A DNA stretch of 64,000 nucleotides from Sulfolobus sp. A20 (lineage in GTDB: Archaea; Thermoproteota; Thermoprotei_A; Sulfolobales; Sulfolobaceae), in NCBI RefSeq assembly GCF_001719125.1, contig NZ_CP017006.1, positions 1,178,001 through 1,242,000 of the forward strand. The letters are read 5' to 3'. Made by a program: the position numbers and the translations under genes. The notes beneath the pieces were generated by a model. It was not told the DNA's origin and did no database searches. It was given only the letters and a program-made list of their open reading frames with translations. Every line of letters starts with the position of its first letter. Position 1 is the first letter of the stretch. Shown here piece by piece: positions 33,723 through 42,789 of the stretch.

Positions 33723-35111
33723 ATGAGGACAAAGGAGGACTTTCTGAAGTCTCTAAGAGATGGAAGAAAGGTTTATTATAGAGGTAAGTTAGTCGATGAT
33801 ATAACGCAACATCCAATTTTGAAGATAGCTGCTCTTCATGCTTCTAAATTATACGAATATCCAGATAGACTTTATGAAGATAAGGGGGAGAAAATAAGTA
33901 AATACTTTAAAACTCCGAGTAGTTCTCAAGATTTATTAGATAGGCACGCTCTTATATACGACACTACGTTATACTGTAATGGAATTTTTAATATATCTCA
34001 AGCAATAGGTAGCGACGCTTTATTTGCCTTAATGATAACCACCAAACAAGTTGATAGAAAATATGGGACAGAATACTATAAGAGGGTAGAAAAGTATTTC
34101 GAAAAAGTAAAGAGGGAGGATTTGACACTTGCTACTGCTCAAACTGATGTAAAAGGTGATAGAAGTAAAAGGCCATCAGAGCAAGTAGATCCTGATATGT
34201 ATGTTAGGGTTTCAGAGGTAAGAAGTGATGGAATAGTTGTTAGAGGTGCTAAGGCTCATACTACACAGTCAGCAGTATCTGATGAGATAATTGTTATAAC
34301 TACCAGAGCTATGAGGGAAAGTGATAAAGATTATGCTGTAGCCTTTGCAGTACCTGCCAACGCTCCAGGATTAAAAATGTATACTAGACCTATTGATGAG
34401 ATAGAAGGAAACTCCTCAGCAATATTAAGTAAAAAGGACTATGAACTCGAGACGATAACTGTGTTTGATAACGTGTTCGTGCCATGGGACAGAGTGTTCT
34501 TATTTAGAGAGCATGATTATGCGGGGACCTTAGCGATGCTATTTGCCACATTTCATAGATTTACCGCTTTATCCTATAGATCTGCTCTGATCAATCTGTT
34601 CTTAGGTTCATCTAGGCTAATGGCTAAGGTTAATGGAATAGAAAATGAAAAACATGTTAGGGATGACATTGTTGATATAATCCTGTACAAGGAAATTTTA
34701 AGAAGTAGCGCTATTGCTTCCGCAGTGAAGCCCGTTATGCTTGAGGGTATTGCGTTGCCTAATCCAATATTTACTAATATAGGTAAATTATACTCAAATA
34801 TGCATTTTCATGATGTTGTTAAAGATTTAATAGATGTATCAGGTGGAATTATAGCTACCTTACCTTCTCAAGAAGATTTTGACAGCGAGGAGGGTAAGAA
34901 TATTGTTAAGTACTTGAGAGGGGCAGTAGATGGTGAGGAAAGAGTAAAAGTTTTGAAACTTGTAAAAGAATTAGCTTCTAGTCCAGTTACAGGATATCTA
35001 CTGACTGCTATGGTACATGCTGAGGGCTCAATTGAGGCTAGCAAAATAGAGCTCTTTAGAAGCTATAATTATGATGAGGCTGAGAAATTAGTTAGGAAGA
35101 TATTAGATTAA
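33723..35111 (+). CDS. HpaB / 4-hydroxybutyryl-CoA dehydratase family protein lacking Fe-S ligands
   Basis: The 462-residue protein has the acyl-CoA-dehydrogenase-like fold of this family: N-terminal helices, a beta domain (VRGAKAHTTQSAVSDEIIV near residue 175), VFDNVFVPWDRVF near 247 and a C-terminal helical region with DVSGGIIATLP. True 4-hydroxybutyryl-CoA dehydratase needs three Cys and one His for its [4Fe-4S] cluster. Here the whole protein has one Cys (Cys85), so that cluster cannot form. It is therefore either a flavin monooxygenase of the HpaB type or a non-classical homologue like the second copies in Metallosphaera. It lies between twin MFS genes and upstream of a DUF3211 gene. Confidence 0.83.
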   Translation: MRTKEDFLKSLRDGRKVYYRGKLVDDITQHPILKIAALHASKLYEYPDRLYEDKGEKISKYFKTPSSSQDLLDRHALIYDTTLYCNGIFNISQAIGSDALFALMITTKQVDRKYGTEYYKRVEKYFEKVKREDLTLATAQTDVKGDRSKRPSEQVDPDMYVRVSEVRSDGIVVRGAKAHTTQSAVSDEIIVITTRAMRESDKDYAVAFAVPANAPGLKMYTRPIDEIEGNSSAILSKKDYELETITVFDNVFVPWDRVFLFREHDYAGTLAMLFATFHRFTALSYRSALINLFLGSSRLMAKVNGIENEKHVRDDIVDIILYKEILRSSAIASAVKPVMLEGIALPNPIFTNIGKLYSNMHFHDVVKDLIDVSGGIIATLPSQEDFDSEEGKNIVKYLRGAVDGEERVKVLKLVKELASSPVTGYLLTAMVHAEGSIEASKIELFRSYNYDEAEKLVRKILD

Positions 35112-35140
35112 ACTTTAATTGCTTAGCTTGTTAGAAAAAA

Positions 35141-35148
35141 TTTAAAAA
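35141..35148 (+). promoter_or_regulatory. Putative TATA box of first DUF3211 gene
   Basis: TTTAAAAA lies 23-30 bp upstream of the ATG at 35171. It gives this gene its own leaderless promoter despite lying 59 bp after the preceding gene. Confidence 0.45.
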
Positions 35149-35170
35149 GAAATGTTTACATATTTATTTT

Positions 35171-35575
35171 ATGGAGTTCAATGTTGAAACAGAGCATGAG
35201 ACTGCAGTTATACTGAAAATCTTTTCTGACCCTTATTTCACCTTATATAAGTTGCTAGGAGCTGAGACAGTAGTAGCTGAAAACAAGGAATTCGAAGCCT
35301 CTCTACCATTAGGAGTGCTAAGTATAATCATTAGGGGTAGTGTATATGAGGGCAATAATAGAGTATCTTATAAGTTTTCGACGGTAGGTTTAAGCAGAGG
35401 AGAAGGCGGTGAATTGAACATAACAGTTCCTAAAGAGGGAGAGATTAAAGTAATCTTTCAGTATGAGGGAACGATGAAATCTCTAATAAATTTCATGGTT
35501 AGAAGGAGAATAGCGAAGAACATTAATAATTTAAATGAGGAGATAAGACTTGAAAGAATAAGGCGAAAAATATGA
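35171..35575 (+). CDS. DUF3211 SRPBCC-fold protein, copy 1
   Basis: The 134-residue protein is of the DUF3211 family, a Sulfolobales Bet v 1-like fold with a hydrophobic cavity. A helix-grip pattern is visible: a first strand (EFNVETEHETAVILKIFSD), a seven-strand sheet and a basic C-terminal helix. It ends EEIRLERIRRKI, nearly the same last 12 residues as the copy at 62810-63217. It follows the HpaB-like gene. A lipid or acyl-CoA carrier role would fit the neighbourhood but is not shown. Confidence 0.83.
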   Translation: MEFNVETEHETAVILKIFSDPYFTLYKLLGAETVVAENKEFEASLPLGVLSIIIRGSVYEGNNRVSYKFSTVGLSRGEGGELNITVPKEGEIKVIFQYEGTMKSLINFMVRRRIAKNINNLNEEIRLERIRRKI

Positions 35576-35665
35576 AACATTTAAATTTATATTTTACCTT
35601 GTTACGAATTGTGTATTTCTAGGTTTAAAACAAAAATTGGTATATTAAGACTCAATATTTCTTAA

Positions 35666-37063
35666 TCATTTCTTTATAATAGCTTCATTTACTTCTTCTA
35701 ACCTGACCTTAACTGTTTTAGGAATAGTAAACCATAGTGAAATAGCAGCAAACGGTAATGGTAATGACAGAATTACCCAGGCATATAATGGTCCAAATGT
35801 CGAGATTAGCGGAAATAATAGTAGAGGTCCTACTACACCTCCCAGATGTCCTAATCCATCTGTTATCGCAAAACCAGTAGACCTAGCAACTGTCGGAAAA
35901 GATTCGCTTGACATCAGATAACCTGCTAAATACGGCGGATTAAGGATAAATTCAAGTAGGAAATAAGTAATAAACCATATTATTAGCTCTTTATTAAGTA
36001 TCAAATACGTTGTAAGATAGCTACTTACCACAAAGCCTATTGCTCCAATTTGAGTTAAAAGTCTTCTATCTACCCTTTCAATAAAGCCCAACATTCCAAA
36101 TGATATAACTGTAGCACCTATGGCTACAAAGCCTAATAGCCTTATATATTCAGTATATTGTAATGGCGTAAGATTTACTACAACTTTAACAAATGTCGGT
36201 GCCAATCCAGTAGCGGTATATTGAATGAAGTATAAGAAAAACCAAAATATTGTTAAAGATATTAATCTTTTTAAGAACGTTGGTTGAGTCAATATTTTTA
36301 TGGCATTAACTTGGGCTTGCTCGTAATTGACTACTTTAAGAGGAGGTAAAGTAGATACTTTAGCTCTCTTCATACTTATTTTTTCCATATCCCTTATAAG
36401 ATTTTCAGCTCTATCAAACTTCTTTTTTCTGACTAAAACCCTGATGCTCTCTGGAGCCATTATACTAATTATAGTGGTAGAGATAAAACCTAAGGCTGCT
36501 GCAAGCCCAAAAGCTATTCTCCATCCAAATGTTGGGGTAAGTGTTACGATGAATGCTACTAGTAGAGTGCCTAGTCCTACAGCTATCCAGCCTGACACAA
36601 ATATCCAATTTGCGTACTTACCTCTTTTAGAGCTAGGTGAAAACTCTGTGACGTATACCATAGCAAGGTTTAAGCATGCACCAGTCCCTACACCTTCTAT
36701 CACTCTAAAGACGAATAGTGTTGGATAATTTACTGATAAAGCCATCCCTAAACTTCCTACTGTTAATAGAGCAAATGACGTTAATAAGGCTAGTCTTCTT
36801 CCAATCCTATCAGCTACTGCACCTAATCCTATAGATCCTATAATATATCCAGCTAGTCCTACAGACACTATTATTGCAGCTTCCTCCGAGTTTATAAATG
36901 GTATATAAGGTAATGCTAACCCTAAATTTGATACAGCATCATAAAGTGTTGCAAAATAGCCAATTCCGATTGCCCATAAAAGGAGATATGGTAGTCCCCA
37001 CACTGGTAATCTATCTATTCTCGCTAAATATTCATCTAAACTATGCTGATTATCAGAACTCAT
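35666..37063 (-). CDS. MFS transporter, metabolite:H+ symporter type, copy 2
   Basis: The 465-residue, 12-helix MFS protein is a paralogue of the one at 31984-33411, with the same SLDEYLARIDRLP opening, ADRIGRRLALL loop motif and a shared late-helix segment. The pair brackets the HpaB-like and DUF3211 genes in convergent orientation. A TATA-like TTTATATAAA lies at 37085-37094, 22-31 bp upstream of the ATG. The two copies may take up related acids or differ in affinity. Confidence 0.88.
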   Translation of the reverse strand: MSSDNQHSLDEYLARIDRLPVWGLPYLLLWAIGIGYFATLYDAVSNLGLALPYIPFINSEEAAIIVSVGLAGYIIGSIGLGAVADRIGRRLALLTSFALLTVGSLGMALSVNYPTLFVFRVIEGVGTGACLNLAMVYVTEFSPSSKRGKYANWIFVSGWIAVGLGTLLVAFIVTLTPTFGWRIAFGLAAALGFISTTIISIMAPESIRVLVRKKKFDRAENLIRDMEKISMKRAKVSTLPPLKVVNYEQAQVNAIKILTQPTFLKRLISLTIFWFFLYFIQYTATGLAPTFVKVVVNLTPLQYTEYIRLLGFVAIGATVISFGMLGFIERVDRRLLTQIGAIGFVVSSYLTTYLILNKELIIWFITYFLLEFILNPPYLAGYLMSSESFPTVARSTGFAITDGLGHLGGVVGPLLLFPLISTFGPLYAWVILSLPLPFAAISLWFTIPKTVKVRLEEVNEAIIKK

Positions 37064-37391
37064 TAAATATAACTTTATTTCTGTTTTATATAAACATAAT
37101 TCTTGTTAATAAAGATATTTTCAAGAATTAAGAAGATGATGATTCAATATTTTTGAGAAGAAAGTTATTGATTTCTATTCTATATATAAAGACTATATAA
37201 AGTTTAAAAGAAAAGCTCTAGATGCAATATCCTTAATGCTGATTTCAAAATATCTTAACGGCTTCAAGAGTTTCTCATTTCCTTGGCTTTAGAGGTCTCT
37301 GGTCAGAGCTTATATCATTAACGTTATTAGCCTTGATACGATTGTAGAATCTATAAAGCCGTGCCATTTATTATCTCTTTAACTATCTCAT

Positions 37392-38558
37392 CTAAACATT
37401 ATATGCTTTGGAGTAAATCCATGAGAGAACCGGTATGGCAACGTCCCTCTTTGAGTACGTACCGTTATATACATCTAGGTGACCGTATTTATCCAACGTT
37501 ATTAAATTATATGAGCGTGATGTGGAACCTATTAAAGGATTATTAGTTAACCTACCTATAGAAATACCGAACCTACTAATCACATCTAGAATAGGAATTT
37601 TTATATTCGAGTATAGGTTATCAAAGTCGTATTTTGTATAAGGACATTCCTCCCAATCTAGCATAGCTTGAGTCTCAAGGTAAATTCTTGATGGCCAATA
37701 TCTATCGAAAGTTGCCATAGTGTGAATTAGAACTTTAGGATCGTTAAAACCTTCATAGACGTTCGTTAGCATTCCAGGTCCCCATGCGATATAAAGAATA
37801 AATGTAGCCCATTCCAGAATATTATTCCATTTTTCTCCAGTAATGGGATTTATCGGAGGACTTAAAGCTTCTCCAGTAAGCGGATTTATCGGATTAGCTA
37901 GAGGATTTTCGTCTATATACTTAAACAAGAATAATGCTCCTTTTCCTCCTCCAACCTCCATAACCCAACTCTTTTTTCTCCTCATTTCTTCAAGAAGTTC
38001 ATTAAAATTAAGGGAATTTGAAGGCTGTCTTATAACTGGTCCCCCATCTAATAAGATTAGACCATTAAGATCATCTTGAAATTGTGTAGCATAGTTTATG
38101 CTCGCTAGCCCTCCAAAACTTTCACCCACTAAAAATATTTTCTGATTAGATGAGATATCTTTAACGAAGTCTACAACTTCTTTTATATCGTTTATCCATT
38201 GTTCCCATCCCCAGTTTATCATAAATTCTAGTTCACTTGAGTCTTTTTCAATTGGAACAAAATGAGTACGATAGTCCATAAGATATACATCGATACATCG
38301 ATTTGCCCAAAAGAAGGGTTCATCAACATTTTCATTTCTACTCCATCTGTCCTCATTGGAGGAAAGTTGCTCTCCACTGCTCCATGTACCGGGTAAAACC
38401 AGTATAGCTGAGACTAGTTTGCTACAGTTCTCGTTTACTAGTCTATGTACTCCGATTTTATTGTACTCTCCTACTGGCGGTGTTTTAGCCTCTTTAGACC
38501 AGAATGTATGTTTTATATGTGGGAAGTCTTTACTCATATACTCTTTTAATATTTTCAT
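37392..38558 (-). CDS. Alpha/beta hydrolase with PINPxTGE tandem motif
   Basis: The 388-residue cytosolic hydrolase has the nucleophile elbow GESFGG (Ser near residue 145) and a late catalytic His in DKYGHLDVYNG near 364. The cap region between them holds an imperfect tandem: NPINPLTGEALSPPINPITG. It has no signal peptide. It probably cleaves an ester or amide; the family is not close to the HSL esterase at 45055-45972. The 328-bp gap 37064-37391 beyond its 3' end shows no gene or clear element. Confidence 0.8.
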   Translation of the reverse strand: MKILKEYMSKDFPHIKHTFWSKEAKTPPVGEYNKIGVHRLVNENCSKLVSAILVLPGTWSSGEQLSSNEDRWSRNENVDEPFFWANRCIDVYLMDYRTHFVPIEKDSSELEFMINWGWEQWINDIKEVVDFVKDISSNQKIFLVGESFGGLASINYATQFQDDLNGLILLDGGPVIRQPSNSLNFNELLEEMRRKKSWVMEVGGGKGALFLFKYIDENPLANPINPLTGEALSPPINPITGEKWNNILEWATFILYIAWGPGMLTNVYEGFNDPKVLIHTMATFDRYWPSRIYLETQAMLDWEECPYTKYDFDNLYSNIKIPILDVISRFGISIGRLTNNPLIGSTSRSYNLITLDKYGHLDVYNGTYSKRDVAIPVLSWIYSKAYNV

Positions 38559-38657
38559 TTTTACACTATTTCATGTTTGGTGCTAAGGTATTTATAGCTT
38601 ATTGGATTTAAGGAAAATAAAATTGGACTTAAATTTCATGAAATGATTTTTAAAGTA

Positions 38658-38675
38658 AGAACTCGATTGAGTTCT
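38658..38675. other. Short perfect hairpin in a 436-bp gap
   Basis: AGAACTC-GATT-GAGTTCT forms a 7-bp stem with a 4-nt loop. It lies in the gap 38559-38994 between divergent genes, about 100 bp upstream of the hydrolase start. It could be an operator or RNA hairpin. The rest of the gap is AT-rich promoter-like sequence without a gene. Confidence 0.35.
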
Positions 38676-38994
38676 GACTCTAGTATCAATTTTTTGAAAA
38701 TTATTTAAAATTATAGAGGCTCTGACCATCAAAGTTGACTAATATGCTTATACCATTATTGTCATTCATTTATTATATTATTAGATTTAAATAATAATAT
38801 ATATCATACTAACATAGTAAAGTCAAAGTAAACTAACTAGAATTAGATATAATAAACTTTTCGCTTATAGGCATGTTTGATTGCAAAGTCATATATGATT
38901 AAATCCTTACTAAATGGAAAAATAATTACGATCTCTTTATACGATTGTCCCTTTAAATAAAGTTTAATAAGAATCAAAATGAATTAAAATTCAC

Positions 38995-40041
38995 ATGAGA
39001 GCTGCAGTTTTTAGGGGAGTTAATAAACCCTTAGACCTAACTGAAGTTTCAGATCCAAAACCAAAGGGTGACGAAATATTAGTGAAAGTAGCATCGACTG
39101 GAATTTGTCATAGTGATTTACACTTAATTGATGGAGAGCTAGTTGGTCCTCTTCCGAATGGGTTTATCATAGGTCATGAAATATCCGGTTGGGTAGAGGA
39201 ATTAGGAAGTGATGTTAAGAATCCTTATGGATTAAAAAAGGGAGATCCAGTATTAGTCTCATGGATAGTACCTTGCGGAGTTTGCAGAAATTGTGCGAGT
39301 GGTAAAGAAAACTACTGTAAGAATGTAGCAAGTAAGTTAGTAGGAATTTTAGGAATCAATGGAGGACATGCTGAATACGTTTCAGTCCCTGAAATAGCTG
39401 TAATACCTTTAGCTAAAAATTTAGATCCTTATATTTCATCTCCAATAGCGTGTGCATATGGTACTGCGTATAATGCATTAAAAAGTGCTAAATCGACCAG
39501 CGGGAATAGTTTAGTGATCATAGGTGTAGGTGGCGTAGGTTCAGCTGCATTACAATTGGCTAATGCGATGGGGCTTTATCCCATCATAGCTGTTGATATC
39601 AATGAAAATAAACTTGAAAAAGCTAAGGAACTGGGAGCTACTTACGTTATTAATCCGTTAAATGAGGATACTAGATCTAAAATTATAGAAGTGTTAGGCG
39701 GTGGGGCTGATATTGTGTATGAGACTAAGCCAAATCCGGACTTGAGGTTATCCCTAGAAGTAGTTAAAGCTGGTGGGAGTATAGTTGTTACAGGATTAGG
39801 CGGTTTCACTCATTTAGCTCAAATACCTATAACTTATGTAGTATCCAATGGAATAAATATCATAGGAAGTTTAGGTTACAGACCTAGAATTGATCTACCA
39901 GAAATAGTCTCTCTAGCCTCCTCGGGTAAAATAGATATAAGGAAGTTGATATCGCATGTATATTATCCTGAACACATAAACGAAGCCTATGAGAATTTAA
40001 GGAAAGGTCTGCATATTAGAGCTGTTGTTAAGTGGAACTAA
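38995..40041 (+). CDS. Zinc-dependent alcohol dehydrogenase
   Basis: The 348-residue MDR-family enzyme has the catalytic zinc site CHSDLHLIDG and GHEISGWVEELG, the structural zinc lobe CGVCRNCASGKENYC (residues about 93-107, all four Cys present) and the NAD motif GVGGVGSAALQ near 180. It interconverts an alcohol and an aldehyde or ketone in the cytosol. It opens a run of plus-strand genes (dehydrogenase, SDR, R2lox, ACAD-like, thiolase), although gaps suggest separate promoters. Substrate is unknown; the family in Sulfolobus accepts medium-chain and aromatic alcohols. Confidence 0.92.
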   Translation: MRAAVFRGVNKPLDLTEVSDPKPKGDEILVKVASTGICHSDLHLIDGELVGPLPNGFIIGHEISGWVEELGSDVKNPYGLKKGDPVLVSWIVPCGVCRNCASGKENYCKNVASKLVGILGINGGHAEYVSVPEIAVIPLAKNLDPYISSPIACAYGTAYNALKSAKSTSGNSLVIIGVGGVGSAALQLANAMGLYPIIAVDINENKLEKAKELGATYVINPLNEDTRSKIIEVLGGGADIVYETKPNPDLRLSLEVVKAGGSIVVTGLGGFTHLAQIPITYVVSNGINIIGSLGYRPRIDLPEIVSLASSGKIDIRKLISHVYYPEHINEAYENLRKGLHIRAVVKWN

Positions 40042-40072
40042 ACTTTATTTGCTATGAAGTTCAATATTTTTT

Positions 40073-40831
40073 ATGTATTCCTTAAAAGATAAGGTAGTTG
40101 TTGTAACTGGTTCTGGCAGAGGTATCGGTAGGGCTATTGCTGTAAGACTTGCTAAGGAAGGTAGCTTGTTAGTTGTTAATGCTAAGAAGAGGATTGAAGA
40201 AATGAATGAGACAATAAATATTATAAAGAGCGTAGGTGGAGAAGCTATTGGTGTGTTAGCAGATGTTTCAACTAGAGAGGGTTGTGAGACACTGCTTAAG
40301 GCTACGCTAGAAAGATATGGAGTTGTTGATGTTTTAGTGAATAATGCTGGTTTAGGATTGTACTCTCCGTTCATTAACGTTGACGATAAACTTTTAGATA
40401 AACATATTTCGACCGACTTCAAGTCAGTAGTCTATTGCTCACAAGTCTTCGCTAAAGAAATGAGAGAAAATGGGGCAATACTTAACATGGCTTCAGTTGC
40501 TGGAGTTTCACCTGCATACGGTTTATCAATATATGGTGCAATGAAGGCAGCTGTAATAGCGCTAACTAAATACTTAGCTTTAGAGTTATCCCCTAAAATA
40601 AGGGTAAACGCTATTGCTCCAGGCTTTGTGAAAACTAAGTTAGGAGAAAGTATGTTTCAGTTGCTTGGAATGACAGAGAAAGAGTTTGCACAAAAATTCA
40701 CTCTTATGGGCAAAATCTTAGATCCAGAGGAGGTTGCCGAATTCGTTACAGCAGTTCTCAAGATAGAATCGTTAACTGGTCAAGTGTTTGTGTTAGATTC
40801 GGGGGAAGCAATTAAGGGAGGGATTAAATAA
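40073..40831 (+). CDS. Short-chain dehydrogenase/reductase
   Basis: The 252-residue classical SDR has the cofactor motif TGSGRGIGRA (residues 12-21), NNAG near 87, catalytic Ser in NMASVAG near 140 and the YxxxK pair YGAMK near 156. It may be FabG/PhaB-like, acting on 3-oxoacyl-CoA or a related keto compound. It starts 31 bp after the alcohol dehydrogenase stop and is probably in the same transcript. Confidence 0.9.
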   Translation: MYSLKDKVVVVTGSGRGIGRAIAVRLAKEGSLLVVNAKKRIEEMNETINIIKSVGGEAIGVLADVSTREGCETLLKATLERYGVVDVLVNNAGLGLYSPFINVDDKLLDKHISTDFKSVVYCSQVFAKEMRENGAILNMASVAGVSPAYGLSIYGAMKAAVIALTKYLALELSPKIRVNAIAPGFVKTKLGESMFQLLGMTEKEFAQKFTLMGKILDPEEVAEFVTAVLKIESLTGQVFVLDSGEAIKGGIK

Positions 40832-40887
40832 TTTTTTCCTCTTAAAATTAATTAATATGTATTATATCATGTTCTAAGTTTTATAGG

Positions 40888-40900
40888 CAAAATTTAAATA
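40888..40900 (+). promoter_or_regulatory. Putative TATA box of the R2lox operon
   Basis: CAAAATTTAAATA lies 24-36 bp upstream of the ATG at 40924, so R2lox and the genes behind it likely form a separate leaderless unit. Confidence 0.5.
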
Positions 40901-40923
40901 CAAATATCTATTCTTAATTTAAT

Positions 40924-41847
40924 ATGGGACTTAATTTTGAGGAATATAAGCATGAATACTTCAAATCTGTAAGGAAAGGAGGGATAGATTGGGCACTGTT
41001 TCCTATGAAACTTTACCAATTAGGTAAGAGGTTATTCTGGGATCCAGCTACGATAGATTTATCCAAAGACGTGGAGGATTGGAAAAAATTAAGTGATTTA
41101 GAGAAATTATTTATAATAAACGTAGGGTCTAAGTTCTCGGCTGGAGAGGAGGCAGTAGCTTTAGATCTTCATCCTTTAATAGTTACACTGGTTAAAGAGG
41201 GCAGAGTTGAAGAGGTTATGTATTTAGAGCAATTCGTTTATGAAGAATCTAAACACGTTGAGGCTTTTAGAAGATTTTTTGATGCTGTAGGGGTTAAGGA
41301 GGATTTAACGGCATTCACTAAAGAGTTATCACCTAACTATAGGAAGATATTTTATGAAGAATTACCGAAGGCAATGTGGAATTTATCTAAGGATCAATCA
41401 CCTGAGAATGAAGTTAAGGCTGTTGTCACATATAACCTAATAGTTGAAGGTGTTGCAGCTGAAGGAGGATACAATATATTTAGATACATAAACAAGAAAT
41501 TTAACATACTCCCGGGATTGGGTAAGATGGTAAATTGGATTGCAACTGACGAATCAAGACATATCGCATTTGGGGTATATTTAATAGCTAGACTCATAAA
41601 AGAATGGGGGGAGAGAGTATATAAGGTAGCTATGGATCATTTGAATTACTTAGCTCCCTACGCTATAGGAATATTTTCAGAACCAGGCGTTCCTCAAGAA
41701 GGTAAGATACCTTTTGACCTAACCCCGGAAGTAACTGTTGAATACGCTAAGAAATTATTAAATGTGAGGATAGACGCTGTTAATAGAGCTAAGGAAATGA
41801 AGTTAGAGATGCTTACTCCTAAGGATTTAGGCGTTATAGAACAGTGA
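40924..41847 (+). CDS. R2-like ligand-binding oxidase (R2lox)
   Basis: The 307-residue ferritin-fold di-metal protein carries the full R2lox set: metal ligands Glu75, Glu108, His111, Glu175, Glu210 and His213. It also has Val78 and Tyr170, the two residues that form the ether cross-link in characterised R2lox proteins (spacings Glu75+3 and Glu175-5). It is not a class Ia ribonucleotide reductase subunit; the radical Tyr context and partner gene are absent. R2lox uses a Mn/Fe cofactor and binds a long fatty acid in known structures. Here it is followed after 11 bp by an acyl-CoA-dehydrogenase-like gene and a thiolase, which suggests an oxidation in fatty-acid metabolism. Confidence 0.92.
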   Translation: MGLNFEEYKHEYFKSVRKGGIDWALFPMKLYQLGKRLFWDPATIDLSKDVEDWKKLSDLEKLFIINVGSKFSAGEEAVALDLHPLIVTLVKEGRVEEVMYLEQFVYEESKHVEAFRRFFDAVGVKEDLTAFTKELSPNYRKIFYEELPKAMWNLSKDQSPENEVKAVVTYNLIVEGVAAEGGYNIFRYINKKFNILPGLGKMVNWIATDESRHIAFGVYLIARLIKEWGERVYKVAMDHLNYLAPYAIGIFSEPGVPQEGKIPFDLTPEVTVEYAKKLLNVRIDAVNRAKEMKLEMLTPKDLGVIEQ

Positions 41848-41858
41848 TGGTGAGATAA

Positions 41859-42749
41859 ATGTTACTAGATTTAAATTTTGAAATTAGTGAAGACTTAAAG
41901 CTAATTCTGAATAGCCTAAAGGAAACCTTAGATTCACAATGGAGCACAAAGAAGTTAAGATCAGTAATAGAGGGTAATAAGGAATACGTTGACCAGATAT
42001 GGAAGGAAATAATTAGGCTTGAAATCCTGCCTTACATTTCTAATTCATCCCTCAAAGACGTAGTTATATTAAATGAATTGATAGGAAGCAGATTATTGCC
42101 CGGAATAGTTGCAAGTAGTATTATTGCGTCTAGGGGAATTAAGGATAAGGATGTATTGAACAAATTGTATGCAGGTGAAGTGAAAATAGCTATTTCTGAT
42201 TCTAACATGGTACCATCTGGAGATCAAGCTGATCTTATATTGATAAATAATAAGTTAATTAAGAGGAAAGAGTGCAACAGTATTATTACTTTTAATTCAT
42301 TGGATAATACAATGAAAATTAGTAAAGTAGAATGTAACAGTAATGAGACAATAGAAGTTAATAATGCCGAAATTGCCTTATTACTATCTTCACAGATGTT
42401 GGGAAGTGGAGAAGAAGTCTTGAACATGTCCGTTAAGTATAGCAAGGAGCGAATAGCGTTTGGAAAACCTATAGGTTCTTATCAAGCAATAAAGCATAGG
42501 GTAGTAAATGACGCAATAGATATTGAACTAACGAGGTCTATTGTTTTAGAGGCTTCAGAAAATATAAAATATGCTTGGTTAGCTAAGGATATTGCTAATA
42601 GGAAAGTACCTAAAGTAATTATGAGTGGTATTCAAGTTCATGGAGGAATAGGATTTACTGATGATATCGATATCCATTTGCATTTAAGGAGAGCGTTAAC
42701 GCTGAGTAAAATATATAATGAAAGAATTAATATATCTGAGTTTCTATGA
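41859..42749 (+). CDS. Shortened acyl-CoA-dehydrogenase-like protein
   Basis: At 296 residues this is about 80 shorter than a normal acyl-CoA dehydrogenase. The N-terminal helical part (to about 105) and the C-terminal helical domain with RIAFGKPIGSYQAIKHR and VHGGIGFTDDIDIHLHLRRA are kept. The middle beta domain is reduced to about 50 residues. A GGTGA ribosome-binding word at 41850-41854 precedes the ATG. Partial ACAD subunits are known in heterotetrameric FadE complexes of mycobacteria; this one may pair with a full-length ACAD encoded elsewhere. Loss of activity is also possible. Confidence 0.75.
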   Translation: MLLDLNFEISEDLKLILNSLKETLDSQWSTKKLRSVIEGNKEYVDQIWKEIIRLEILPYISNSSLKDVVILNELIGSRLLPGIVASSIIASRGIKDKDVLNKLYAGEVKIAISDSNMVPSGDQADLILINNKLIKRKECNSIITFNSLDNTMKISKVECNSNETIEVNNAEIALLLSSQMLGSGEEVLNMSVKYSKERIAFGKPIGSYQAIKHRVVNDAIDIELTRSIVLEASENIKYAWLAKDIANRKVPKVIMSGIQVHGGIGFTDDIDIHLHLRRALTLSKIYNERINISEFL

Positions 42750-42789
42750 AGAATTATCAGATACGCATATAAATGATCAACTGCAAATA

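Noticed and set aside
40924-41847. Ribonucleotide reductase small subunit
   Set aside because: The ligand set and the Val78/Tyr170 pair match R2lox, and no large subunit gene is nearby.
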